This document shows, in pieces, positions 47,147 to 55,771 of a stretch of 64,000 nucleotides of DNA. Each line of letters begins with the position of its first letter. The stretch's first letter is position 1. Origin of the DNA: CAWFFV01 sp963814985 (GTDB lineage Bacteria > Chloroflexota > Ktedonobacteria > Ktedonobacterales > Ktedonobacteraceae); NCBI GenBank assembly GCA_963814985.1, contig CAWFFV010000053.1, positions 94,554-158,553 on the forward strand. Direction: 5' to 3'. A program made the translations under genes and the position numbers. The notes beneath the pieces were generated by a model. The model did no database searches. It was not told the origin of the DNA and saw nothing but the letters and a program-made list of their open reading frames with translations.

Positions 47147-48706
47147 CTATCTTGCGTAATCAACCGAACGAGTTTCACGTACCACACAGACTTTGATCTG
47201 TCCAGGGTAATCAAGGCTCTCCTCGATCTTTTGGGCAATCTCACTGGCAAGGCGAGCAGCAGCAAATTCGTCAACCTCTTCCGGTTTAACAATAATGCGA
47301 ACCTCACGACCAGCTTGAATTGCAAATGATTTCTCTACACCCGTAAACGAGTTTGCGATATATTCCAGGGCCTCCAGGCGCTTAATATACAGATCAACTG
47401 TCTCACGACGAGCACCAGGACGCGCTGCAGAGATAGCATCTGCCGCTTGTACGATAGCAGCTTCTAGCGACTGCGGTTCTGTCTCCGTAGCATGGTGCGC
47501 AACCATAGCATGAATGATCTTTGGTGACTTACCGAAACGCCGGGCTACTTCACCGCCGACAATGGCGTGGGGACCTTCAACTTCCTGATCAATGGCTTTG
47601 CCCATATCATGCAACAATCCTGCGGTTCTACATACATTGACATCAGCTCCCAACTCATGTGCAATTGTGGCGGCCAGGATTGAAACCTCAACGGAGTGAG
47701 CCAGCACATTCTGTCCATAGCTGGTACGGAAGTAAAGACGTCCAAGGATTTTGAGTAAGTCAGGCGGCAAACCAGGAACATTAGCCTCCATTGCAGCATT
47801 TTCACCGGCTTCGCGTACGATAATATCGACTTCTTGCCGCGCCTTAGCAACGACATCTTCAATGCGTGCCGGGTGAATACGTCCATCAAGGATCAGCCTG
47901 GTCAAAGCAACACGGGCAACTTCGCGACGTACAGGATCGAAACCCGAAAGAATCACGGCTTCTGGAGTATCATCGATGATCAGATCCACTCCTGTGGCCG
48001 CTTCCAATGCTCGAATGTTGCGGCCCTCACGCCCAATAATACGCCCCTTCATCTCATCATTGGGTAGCGGAACAACGGAGACAACCGCCTCAGCCACCTG
48101 GTCAGAGGCACAGCGTTGAATAGCCAGAGTGATGATCTCACGAGCACGTGCCTCGGCCTCTTCGCGTGCCTGCTCCTCGATCATCCGTGCCCGATGAGCA
48201 GCTTCTGCGCGTACCAGATTTTCGACACGCTGCAAGAGGAGTTCCTGGGCTTGTCCTTCGCTCATGTGTGTGATCCGCTCAAGTTCACTTAGCTGCTGGC
48301 GCTTCACTTCTTCTACTTCTTCGCGTGCCTGATGAAGATCACGGTCTTTAAGTGTTAGCTTCTGTTCACGTTGCTCCAATGCTTCAATTTTGCGTTCAAG
48401 GTTCTCTTCTTTTTGTTGGATACGCCGTTCTTGACGCTGTAATTCGGTACGGCGCTCTGCATTTTCGCGCTCCATCGATGCACGAAACCGTGCACTTTCA
48501 TCTCGCGCTTCCAATATGGCTTCGCGTTGCTGGGTCTGGACCTCCAGGAGCTTTTGCTCACTGGTCTCTTTTTCAACACGCAGATGCTTTTCGAAGCTCT
48601 CTTTGTTGCGTAACAATCCCCATTGATATCCAACAAAGAGAGCAATACCAGCACCGACCACCATCGTGATCACAATGATGGGTGCGAGGTAGATTGTATT
48701 TGGCAC
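47147..48706 (-). CDS. rny: Ribonuclease Y
   Basis: Membrane-bound endoribonuclease that starts mRNA decay. The 519-residue protein is intact: membrane helix at residues 8-30, a coiled coil rich in Glu/Arg/Gln to about 200, a KH domain with GRIIGREGRNIRALEAATG, and an HD domain with NVLAHSVEVS, LLHDMGKAIDQ and HHATE metal ligands. GTG at 48706 follows AGGGAGGT. Transcribed toward the PHP gene. Confidence 0.96.
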   Translation of the reverse strand: MPNTIYLAPIIVITMVVGAGIALFVGYQWGLLRNKESFEKHLRVEKETSEQKLLEVQTQQREAILEARDESARFRASMERENAERRTELQRQERRIQQKEENLERKIEALEQREQKLTLKDRDLHQAREEVEEVKRQQLSELERITHMSEGQAQELLLQRVENLVRAEAAHRARMIEEQAREEAEARAREIITLAIQRCASDQVAEAVVSVVPLPNDEMKGRIIGREGRNIRALEAATGVDLIIDDTPEAVILSGFDPVRREVARVALTRLILDGRIHPARIEDVVAKARQEVDIIVREAGENAAMEANVPGLPPDLLKILGRLYFRTSYGQNVLAHSVEVSILAATIAHELGADVNVCRTAGLLHDMGKAIDQEVEGPHAIVGGEVARRFGKSPKIIHAMVAHHATETEPQSLEAAIVQAADAISAARPGARRETVDLYIKRLEALEYIANSFTGVEKSFAIQAGREVRIIVKPEEVDEFAAARLASEIAQKIEESLDYPGQIKVCVVRETRSVDYAR

Positions 48707-48874
48707 GTTGGCCTACCTCCCTTAATAAGGTGAACAGGCCCTATAAAAGGCTTTAAATGAGATCATGTGTACTATATATGTCTATGTCCGGTGGGCAATG
48801 TGCAAAAGTGTACTATGCGCCAAGCATACTATATAAGAGTGTTGACCATACGTCAAGAACGAAAATTTACATGT

Positions 48875-48932
48875 CTACAATAAAAAGACAGAGGTATCCT
48901 GAAAGCAGGATATTTCTGTCTTTTTATTGTAG
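48875..48932. terminator. Two-part hairpin after the mannosyltransferase unit
   Basis: CTACAATAAAAAGACAGA (48875-48892) pairs with TCTGTCTTTTTATTGTAG (48915-48932), with an inner ATCCTG-AAAG-CAGGAT stem. Lies between the rny promoter region and a family B copy. Confidence 0.7.
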
Positions 48933-48938
48933 AAAAAG

Positions 48939-49196
48939 CATGAGTCATCCTAACTTTTGAAACAAAAGTTCGCAAAAGCAAGGGTGCAGGGAGCGCAGCA
49001 TCCCTGCCGGGGTTTGGGGTGTCCGCAGAAACTCTTTTTACCTCTTTTGTACGCCGCCTGCGGCGACGCGAGAAAAAAAAGAAAGTTTCTGGGGACACCC
49101 CAACCCCGTCAAGGGCTGGCCGCCCTTGACAATCCCGCTTCTCAAGCGGCTTGAGAGATAGCGAACTTTTGTTCGAAAAATTTGGGACGACTCATG
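48939..49196. repeat. Family B element, MITE-like
   Basis: 258 bases with ends CATGAGTCATCC / GGGACGACTCATG, inner GGGGTGTCC / GGGGACACCCC, CGCCGCCTGCGGCG centre and the GCGGCTTGAGAGATAGCGAAC subterminal word. No coding capacity. Confidence 0.85.
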
Positions 49197-49206
49197 GAAA
49201 AGCTCT

Positions 49207-50535
49207 CTAAACAGTCCAGTGTCCTGTAAGAAACTGGATCACCAGAAAAGTGAGCATTGGTAAAGAGAGCAGGAGATACCACTCGTGGAACCACGAACGG
49301 CGGCCCAGGCGAGCCAGCATGATAAAGCCTGCAAAAATTTCCAGCACAAAGCGCTGCATTGAAGGCATCGGATCGTATGGTACACCTGGCGTCGGTATCC
49401 CAGGAAAGAGAACTGCATAGACAAGAGCCATCAGACCAAAGAGGGCAAAAGTCCACTGGTCCTTTCTAAAGCGCTCAGGCCCAAAAAAGGTGAGTCCCAG
49501 TAGCACGAGAAACAGGCCCAATGCCGTTAAATCGATGATATCGTGAGGAATGGCAAAGATAAATGGTGACAGCCTGACAACACTTTTGATGGCAATCAAG
49601 GGAGCAACCCAGGGAAAGCTGGGACCAACACGCCAGTATTTCTGGGCATGGGAAAAAGCTAGAGGATCGCCAAAACGTATCCATAGGCCATAAGCATAGA
49701 TTCCCATGCTTAGTGGAATAAGCAATACAGCCGGCAGACCTGCAAGTAAGCGCAAACTATGCAACATGCGTTTATCACGCCAGGACTGGCGCAATTGTGG
49801 GAATACCTGACGGAAAAACTCGCAGCAGAAGATCACTAAGAGCAGCACTCCTATCGAGCGTGTCAGGGTTGCCAGACAGCCAAAGAGGCCCGCCAACCAC
49901 CATAAACCACGGCGCAGAGTATAGAAACAGAGGAGCAAAAAGAGCAGGAACAGCGATTCATTATAAGCTGCAAAGAAGAAGAGAGCACTGGGAAAAATCG
50001 AAAGATAGAGAGCTGTCCGCCTGGCTATCTCGCTATTAAACTCCATCTCGACAAAACGATAGAGGACAATCAGGACACCGAAAAAGGCAACATTGGATAT
50101 AATCATACCAGATATTATTATATCTATATGTAAGAATTTACTTACCACACTTTCCATGGCTGGATAGAGGGGGAAAAACGCTGCATAATCCAGGCTTACA
50201 TATCCTTTAGAGGCAATGGTAGCAAAACGAACAACATCCCAATGATACCAGGTATAAAGTACGGCACGCCACGATAATGCTCTGGGTGAATAGTTAGGAA
50301 CAAAAAAGAGCACTCCCACGAAATATGTCAACAAAAGAAAAATCAAACGCGTGATAAGGAAAATGGGTAGGACTGCCACTGTAGCTTTCTGCCAGGGCGT
50401 GACGATGTTGCGCCAGGATTGGCGTACGGTTTCTGGCTCCTGATTGGTTTGCATTGTGGTTTCTGCCGGTGGCGTCGGCTCCTGATTGGTTTGCACTGTG
50501 GTTTCTGCCGGTGGCGTCGGCTCTTGTATTTGCAT
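49207..50535 (-). CDS. Mannosyltransferase-like membrane protein (PIG-V-like GT-C)
   Basis: A 442-residue polytopic protein with about ten to twelve helices. YHWDVVRFATIASKGYVSLD and AAFFPLYPAMESVV match the conserved luminal/external loop of PIG-V-type GT-C mannosyltransferases, with the catalytic Asp in WD. It would add a sugar from a polyprenol-phosphate donor to an external lipid or glycan; the substrate is unknown. The first 34 residues are a cytoplasmic repeat, QEPTPPAETTVQTN twice plus a partial third, encoded by a 42-base tandem repeat. Confidence 0.8.
   Translation of the reverse strand: MQIQEPTPPAETTVQTNQEPTPPAETTMQTNQEPETVRQSWRNIVTPWQKATVAVLPIFLITRLIFLLLTYFVGVLFFVPNYSPRALSWRAVLYTWYHWDVVRFATIASKGYVSLDYAAFFPLYPAMESVVSKFLHIDIIISGMIISNVAFFGVLIVLYRFVEMEFNSEIARRTALYLSIFPSALFFFAAYNESLFLLFLLLCFYTLRRGLWWLAGLFGCLATLTRSIGVLLLVIFCCEFFRQVFPQLRQSWRDKRMLHSLRLLAGLPAVLLIPLSMGIYAYGLWIRFGDPLAFSHAQKYWRVGPSFPWVAPLIAIKSVVRLSPFIFAIPHDIIDLTALGLFLVLLGLTFFGPERFRKDQWTFALFGLMALVYAVLFPGIPTPGVPYDPMPSMQRFVLEIFAGFIMLARLGRRSWFHEWYLLLSLPMLTFLVIQFLTGHWTV
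50443..50530. repeat. 42-base coding tandem repeat
   Basis: Two near-identical 42-base units (TCCTGATTGGTTTGCAYTGT... each) plus a partial third within the start of the mannosyltransferase gene; length polymorphism between strains is expected. Confidence 0.75.
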
Positions 50536-50688
50536 ACGAGGATATGCTCCTTATTTTGGTGGTATGCTACACTATTGTAGGTTTATCATAACTAAGCGAA
50601 AAATCAGGTCACCATGAGTATAGCGGAAATTAATCCGGCTGTCACCTCTCTCAAAGTACGGAGGATCAACAAGGAGGTAATCTGAAAT

Positions 50689-51225
50689 ATGACTTCGCAA
50701 CAACCGTTACGTCTTACACACGTTGTGACATGTTTTTTGCTACGTACAGATGAAAATATGCGTCGTATGCTGATTGTAGAGCGTAGTCCACAGGTTGGCA
50801 GTTACCATGGTCGTTGGGCAGGGATTAGTGGTTTTCTGGAGCCAGATGTCACGCCGGATGAACAGGCGTATACTGAGATTCACGAGGAGACCGCTTTACA
50901 GCGTAATCAAGTTCGTCTGCTCAAACGCGGCACAATTGTAGAACATATTGATGAGGAGCTGGGACGACACTTCTACATCCACCCATTTCTTTTCGAGGTA
51001 TTCACACCTGATGCTATACGAACCGATTGGGAGGCAAGCAGGATGCGCTGGATTGAGCCATCCGAATTACCTGATTATAAGACCGTGCCAAAGTTACAGG
51101 AAGCCTACGACTCGGCAATGCAGGGGGAAGAGGCCAGGCTAAAGTCGTTCAATTATCGTAGCGATGCCTTGTCCGACACCGATACACATCGTTGCCAGTC
51201 CATAACGACCGCCACGCCGCTCTAA
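50689..51225 (+). CDS. NUDIX hydrolase
   Basis: A 178-residue protein that cleaves a nucleoside diphosphate-linked compound. The NUDIX helix reads GFLEPDVTPDEQAYTEIHEE followed by TAL, with Thr-Glu in place of the usual Arg-Glu pair; the catalytic Glu set is retained. Flanking strands MLIVERSPQVGSYHGRWAGI and MRWIEPSELPDY fit the fold. An AAGGAGG site precedes ATG 50689. Its last 87 bases overlap the 3' end of the thiolase gene on the other strand, and the final 25 residues look non-conserved, so a stop may have been lost. Confidence 0.82.
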   Translation: MTSQQPLRLTHVVTCFLLRTDENMRRMLIVERSPQVGSYHGRWAGISGFLEPDVTPDEQAYTEIHEETALQRNQVRLLKRGTIVEHIDEELGRHFYIHPFLFEVFTPDAIRTDWEASRMRWIEPSELPDYKTVPKLQEAYDSAMQGEEARLKSFNYRSDALSDTDTHRCQSITTATPL

Positions 51226-52343
51226 CTCATGTAAGAGTGTGACCACAATCCGTGCTCCACTACAACCCAACGGATGCCCTAGTGCGATTGCTCCACCATT
51301 AACATTCAGTTTCTCCCGCATCGATCTCCAGTTCACGCACACACTGAAGTACCTGTACAGCAAACGCTCTCATTTAGTTCGATCAGGTCCATATCCTTGA
51401 TGCTCAAACCAGCCCTTTGTAAAACCTTGCGTACCGCAAAGATAGGACCAAGTCCCATATATGCGGGATCGACACCAGCTACAGCGCTGGCAATGATACG
51501 TGCCCGTGGTCGTAAACCAAGTTGTTCTGCCTGACTTCGCGCCATTAAGACAAGAGCGGCAGCCCCATCATTGAGACCGGCAGAGTTGCCTGCTGTCACA
51601 CTGCCATCTTTGCGGAAGACGGGTTCGAGGGCTGCCAGCTTTTCCAAAGATGTATCGGCGCGGGGATGCTCGTCGAGTTCAACGATGGTTGTCTTGCCCT
51701 TCTTTTGCGGAATGCTTACAGGGACAATTTCAGCCGTAAAGTGTCCTGATTGCTGGGCTGCAAGCGCTTTTTGCTGACTACAAAGGGCATAGGCATCCTG
51801 GTCAGCACGACTGATATGGTAACGCCCTGCTACATTCTCCGCTGTCTCACCCATGCTATAGGGATAATGTATGGCTGACAATTTGGGGTTGATAAAACGC
51901 CAACCGAGCGTGGTATCTTGCAGATTGATGTTACGGCTGAAGGGTGTCTCGCTCTTACCCAGCACAAATGGCGCTCGCGTCATACTCTCCACACCACCAG
52001 CGACAAAAGTATGACCATCCCCGGCCTGAATAGCCTGAGCGCCGCTATTGATGGCTTGCAGCCCTGAACCACAGAGCCGATTGACGGTCTGACCTGCTAC
52101 CTCTATGGGCAAACCAGCCAGTAACAAAGCCATACGCGCTACATTCCGATTATCCTCCCCAGCCTGATTTGCACAGCCAAGAATAACATCCTCTACACTC
52201 TCCGGGTCAATCTTTGCACGTTGCACCGCCTCACGAATAACAAGGGCGGCCAGATCATCAGGCCGCACATCTTTGAAGCATCCACCATAGCGTCCTATAG
52301 GGGTACGTACCGCCGAGAGAATAACTGTTTCTTCTTGTATCAT
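51139..52343 (-). pseudogene. Acetyl-CoA acetyltransferase (thiolase), two frame breaks
   Basis: Condenses or cleaves acyl-CoA; biosynthetic and degradative thiolases cannot be told apart here. Present: VILSAVRTPIGRYGG, the active-site Cys in VNRLCGSGLQAINSG, GGVESMTRAP, SAGLNDGAAALVL. The first break (51366-51371) falls in the NEAFA motif. The second, at a GGG/CCC run (51314-51316), precedes KLNVNGGAIALGHPLGCSGA with the catalytic His. The last Cys is in MCIGVGQG, and the stop is at 51139. Two surplus bases explain all of it. Confidence 0.87.
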
Positions 52344-52396
52344 ACAGATAAACCTCTCTGAATGCGTTCCTCAGTCACTTTTCGTTATTACCAAAT

Positions 52397-52534
52397 CAGC
52401 GCCTCAGGCGCGTTCGCAAACCTTTTATGCTGGGTTTTGTCGCTAACTGATGGAGGTTGGTGAAACCTCCATCAGTAGCGACAAAACCCACACAAAACAA
52501 GAGCGAGCCACCGCAGGTGGTGAGGAATCAGGGC
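52397..52534. repeat. Family A element, decaying arms
   Basis: Inverted box B (CAGCGCCTCAGGCGCGTTCGC), arms around TGGAGGTT-GGTGA-AACCTCCA (52432-52498) with one indel and a few mismatches, and inverted box A (GCGAGCCACCGCAGGTGGTGAGGAATCAGG). Between thiolase and the wHTH gene. Confidence 0.85.
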
Positions 52535-52554
52535 CTAAACACTATTTCTCTGCT

Positions 52555-53058
52555 CTACATCAATTCTTCCACAAGTCTGGGTTTGGATGCCAGCATCAGA
52601 ATATACCCTGTTTCCAGGATCGAGAGGATATCGACTCCAAAGTCACGCATTTTCAGACGTGTGCGAGAAAGGGCACAACGCACAGGCTTGATCTCTTGAT
52701 CCCAAATGCCTGCTTCCATGGACTCACGTAAACGCTGATGACAACGGGCGACAGTGCGTTCAGCGACATTGCCATGATAGAAACTTGCATACATGACTTC
52801 ATAGGGACAATAATAGGGAAAGGCCTCTAATAATGGCAGCAGCACACTCATCTCGCTACTCGAAAACTGTTCTTGCGCGATGAGCCGTGGTCGACCAGCT
52901 TCACAAGAAAGATACGACAGTGAACCAAAAGCTGTATTTAAAGCCATGATATGCCCTTCAGGGAGCGCCCCCTGGAGGGAAAAGTGCAAAATTCTTTCTT
53001 GATCTTGTTTGAGATAATCTGGGGAGATTTTGGCTTTACGCTGGTAAACTTTTTGCAT
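52555..53058 (-). CDS. Protein with OmpR-like winged-helix C-terminus
   Basis: A 167-residue protein. The second half resembles an OmpR/PhoB-type DNA-binding domain: LLEAFPYYCPYEVMYASFYH, TVARCHQRLRESM (recognition-helix region) and RLKMRDFGVDILSILETGYI, the usual wing pattern of a strand ending GY. The first 70 residues have no receiver-domain Asp pattern. ATG 53058 follows GGAG. Probably a transcription factor without a phosphorylation domain; the call rests on pattern only. Confidence 0.6.
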   Translation of the reverse strand: MQKVYQRKAKISPDYLKQDQERILHFSLQGALPEGHIMALNTAFGSLSYLSCEAGRPRLIAQEQFSSSEMSVLLPLLEAFPYYCPYEVMYASFYHGNVAERTVARCHQRLRESMEAGIWDQEIKPVRCALSRTRLKMRDFGVDILSILETGYILMLASKPRLVEELM

Positions 53059-53090
53059 GGTGTTCTCCTTACCCTATGAGCTGTCCTCTA

Positions 53091-53609
53091 TTATCCGACA
53101 TGTAGGAAATTAACATGGGAGTTAATCAAATGATGAGCCAAAGAAAATGATATCTGTGCGGGTAAGCTCTGTGAGGTCGAGAGCAGGTAACCAAACCCAA
53201 TTCCTCCCAGCACTCCGATCAGTAACAACACCAACAATAAGAGGTAGGCTGACATACCCGAAGATCTTTTCGGCGATTCCACTGGTGGGATCGGCTGCGC
53301 AACTGCTGGTGGGACTTGCTGTACAGGCCGCTGGGGAGTCACATATGTGGGAGCATCCGGTCGGTACTGTCGAACCAGTGGCTCAGTAGTCCGGGAACGC
53401 CGCACAACAGGCCCTTTCGCCTCAGACAGAGGAGGATGAGAAGGCGGGCGCGGACGTGCATACGTTGCTCTTGGAGATCGACGCTGTAATGATTGTGATG
53501 TTCTGCGCGGAGCGAACGTTTCAGTTAGTTGATAAACGACCTCATTCTTCTCAAAGAAGAGTTCGTCTACTGGCTCTATCAGAATGGTACTGATCTCCCT
53601 GATATCCAT
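53091..53609 (-). CDS. Pro/Arg-rich single-pass membrane protein
   Basis: A 172-residue protein: 35 acidic/hydrophobic residues, a Pro/Arg/Ser-rich stretch (about 36-115), one membrane helix (SAYLLLLVLLLIGVLGGIGF, about 121-145), and a short external tail. It starts upstream of the winged-helix gene by 32 bases in the same direction, so the two are probably cotranscribed. A regulator-anchor pair is possible but unproven. Confidence 0.65.
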   Translation of the reverse strand: MDIREISTILIEPVDELFFEKNEVVYQLTETFAPRRTSQSLQRRSPRATYARPRPPSHPPLSEAKGPVVRRSRTTEPLVRQYRPDAPTYVTPQRPVQQVPPAVAQPIPPVESPKRSSGMSAYLLLLVLLLIGVLGGIGFGYLLSTSQSLPAQISFSLAHHLINSHVNFLHVG

Positions 53610-53783
53610 GTGTGGCCCCTACCTCTTATTACAATATCTCAACTTCCTGACGAAAGCTGATAAGCTATGCTCATTTTCTCTCTTCCTCAATTATGTAGTA
53701 TAACTACCGCTAACTCTAGGAACATGTGTTATCATTTTATTTATCATTTTTATCATTTTTGAAGTTTGCAAGGGATATCCATC

Positions 53784-53843
53784 AAGTTGAATGTGGGTTG
53801 TGTTGCTCATGACGGAGGTTGCGACGCAACCCACATTCAACTT
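53784..53843. repeat. Asymmetric family A palindrome
   Basis: AAGTTGAATGTGGGTTG (53784-53800) pairs perfectly with CAACCCACATTCAACTT (53827-53843), but the 26 bases between contain only one inner arm (TGTTGCTCATGACGGAGGTTGCG) without its partner. Looks like a copy that lost its inner right arm. Confidence 0.7.
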
Positions 53844-53996
53844 GGGCGGTATCGCCGCACTTCTCAAGTTCTTGCAGCTCAACTATAGATCAGGTATACT
53901 CTCGCACAGAGGTGATTTTCAAGTCGGGCAAGGGTGGGCACCTCGTCAGAGGGTCGTGATTAATTCATATATTGAAATATTAATAATTGCAGTATT

Positions 53997-54034
53997 AACT
54001 GGTAAATTCCCTAATATTAGGGAACTTACCAGTT
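53997..54034. promoter_or_regulatory. 38-base palindrome before the TIR gene
   Basis: AACTGGTAAATTCCCTAAT and ATTAGGGAACTTACCAGTT form a near-perfect 19-base inverted repeat with no loop (one mismatched pair). It lies between a weak promoter (TTGAAA at 53972, TATTAA at 53993) and the purine-rich stretch before the TIR start. No T-run follows, so an operator is more likely than a terminator. Confidence 0.6.
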
Positions 54035-54055
54035 AGAAGAGAAAAGAGTAGTTTT

Positions 54056-54925
54056 GTGGCTGTAACAATCCTCTTATGTTATGCTCATCGAGATAAGCGC
54101 ATGGTAGATCAACTCAAGGATCACCTAAGTTCGTTAGTACACAATGACCGCATTGCTCTATGGGATTATGGTAATATTAGCCCTGGCGCTGAGTGGGAAC
54201 ACGAGATTGATAAACATCTCGACGAAGCTCAGATTATCCTACTCTTAATAAGTTCTTCGTTTTTAGCTTCTAAATATTGTTATAGAATAGAAATGCAGCG
54301 AGCCATCGAACGGCATGAGTGCAAAGAAGCGCGTGTTATTCCTATAATCCTTCGCCCTGTTCACTGGGAAGAACCACCACTTGATAAGCTTCAAGTCCTA
54401 CCAGATCGTGCCAAACCTATCTCAAAGTGGACTGATCGAGATGAAGGATTTAAAAACGTAGTCGATGGTATTGTTAAGGTACTGGGGCAATGGAATGCCC
54501 ATCGCTTATCTGATCCGATAGCAGAGAGAAAGATGTTGATAGCAAACCTTAATCAACTTATGGAAACTGTTAAACTGCAAATGCAACCGCCACCTCGTGC
54601 AATAGCAACAGCAAGGACGCTTCAACAGTTGAGTATTTTTATACCAAATGAAGTTACGCTTGCTGATCTTGTAGTGGGATGGCGAACTCTTTCTCATTCT
54701 TCTACACAGGAAGAAGAGCCAGCTACATCACAACGTCGCGTTACATGTAGCGAACTGGCGAATATAGCTTCTCAGTTCACAGCAAATCAAGGAAATTTAG
54801 CACAGGCAATAAAGACCTGGCGCATATGGCTGGATGCTTTCAAAAATAGCGGTGATCCACGGCAGGCCGCTATGGCAAAGACCTTTGCACGCGAACTAAC
54901 GGAACTGCAAGAATCCAAGCTTTAG
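54056..54925 (+). CDS. TIR-domain protein
   Basis: A 289-residue protein from GTG 54056. Residues 3-140 form a TIR domain: VTILLCYAHRDKRMVDQLKD (strand A and box 1), NISPGAEWEHEIDKHLDEAQ, IILLLISSSFLASKYC and EMQRAIERHE, where the Glu after YC-x3 could be the NADase catalytic residue. The C-terminal 140 residues are helical without a known domain (LADLVVGWRTLSHSS, LAQAIKTWRIWLDAF). Bacterial TIR proteins often serve in antiphage NAD depletion; no recognised partner gene is adjacent, so that role is inference. No strong ribosome binding site. Confidence 0.78.
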   Translation: MAVTILLCYAHRDKRMVDQLKDHLSSLVHNDRIALWDYGNISPGAEWEHEIDKHLDEAQIILLLISSSFLASKYCYRIEMQRAIERHECKEARVIPIILRPVHWEEPPLDKLQVLPDRAKPISKWTDRDEGFKNVVDGIVKVLGQWNAHRLSDPIAERKMLIANLNQLMETVKLQMQPPPRAIATARTLQQLSIFIPNEVTLADLVVGWRTLSHSSTQEEEPATSQRRVTCSELANIASQFTANQGNLAQAIKTWRIWLDAFKNSGDPRQAAMAKTFARELTELQESKL

Positions 54926-55148
54926 TTGAGTATGTAGTTTCACTAACTACAATACCGCTTCATATTCCATATACATTAATTGTATGAATCTCCTCAGTCT
55001 ATTCCCAAAATTTACATACTCTAATGAAAATACAACTTTCAATTCAATAATGCGTATCTGGTATAAGTATCTAAAGCATGTGGTTATCATTCTGGCTCAT
55101 GACAAGATTTGGTGAATCGAGATAACAAAGCAAGTAAATGGAGATTTC
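54926..55148. other. AT-rich gap after the TIR gene
   Basis: About 220 bases with no gene or clear hairpin; AT-rich like the TIR gene itself. Confidence 0.45.
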
Positions 55149-55329
55149 GTGAGAGGAAATAGTAATAGACAAAAAAATAACCATATTAACGTCTTTTGAT
55201 AGTGAGCGAACATTTGGAAGAGCTTCGGAAGCTCTTGCGTCGGGGGAAGTGGCGTGTTGTGAGAAGCTCAGGAACATTCTGAATATGTCTGATTTATATG
55301 CTGATGCTATCATAAGCCTCAAGCAATAA
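55149..55329 (+). pseudogene. Possible small gene, broken in an A7 run
   Basis: GTG 55149 after GGAG (five-base spacing) would read MRGNSNRQK; removing one A from the A7 run at 55171-55177 joins it to ITILTSFDSERTFGRASEAL ... KLRNILNMSDLYADAIISLK, ending at 55329, 22 bases before the next start. The second part has good coding character. Low confidence. Confidence 0.35.
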
Positions 55330-55351
55330 CTTCGGAGGATAACCTTACAAT

Positions 55352-55687
55352 ATGAGAAATAATACAGGATGTTTATCTCACCCTCTTTGGACAGTTACAG
55401 CAACAGTTATAACCATTCTCGCGCTTGCTTTTGCTGTATTTATTTGGTACGTACCTCACCCTCCTACTGAGCCATCGTCTGGTAGTATGTCACTGATTCC
55501 AACCGGGACGACGAGTCAGGCTGCTGTTGCCACAGCCGTTGCGAGTACCGTGACTGCTCAGGTCACAGCAACCGCGACAGCAGAACAGCAGCAGCAACAG
55601 CAATATCAGGCTAATCAGACTATTGGGTGTCTGGTAGGAGTAATCATATTAGTAGTAGTAGGAGCACTTCTGCTCATGCTAGCCTGA
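55352..55687 (+). CDS. Small two-helix membrane protein
   Basis: A 111-residue protein with a hydrophobic helix at residues 13-34, a Thr/Ala/Ser-rich external stretch including Q6, and a second helix at about 90-110 (GCLVGVIILVVVGALLLMLA). CGGAGG lies about 14 bases before ATG 55352. No family recognised. Confidence 0.55.
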   Translation: MRNNTGCLSHPLWTVTATVITILALAFAVFIWYVPHPPTEPSSGSMSLIPTGTTSQAAVATAVASTVTAQVTATATAEQQQQQQYQANQTIGCLVGVIILVVVGALLLMLA

Positions 55688-55771
55688 ACAATCTGGCTTT
55701 GCTCTGTGATAGCCTGGAAATAATACGTGGGGCGGGTACTGGCGATTTTATAGCAGCGAAAGGACAGGACA

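Noticed and set aside
55071..55322. An 83-residue minus-strand frame
   Set aside because: No ribosome binding site, and the opposite strand shows better coding character.
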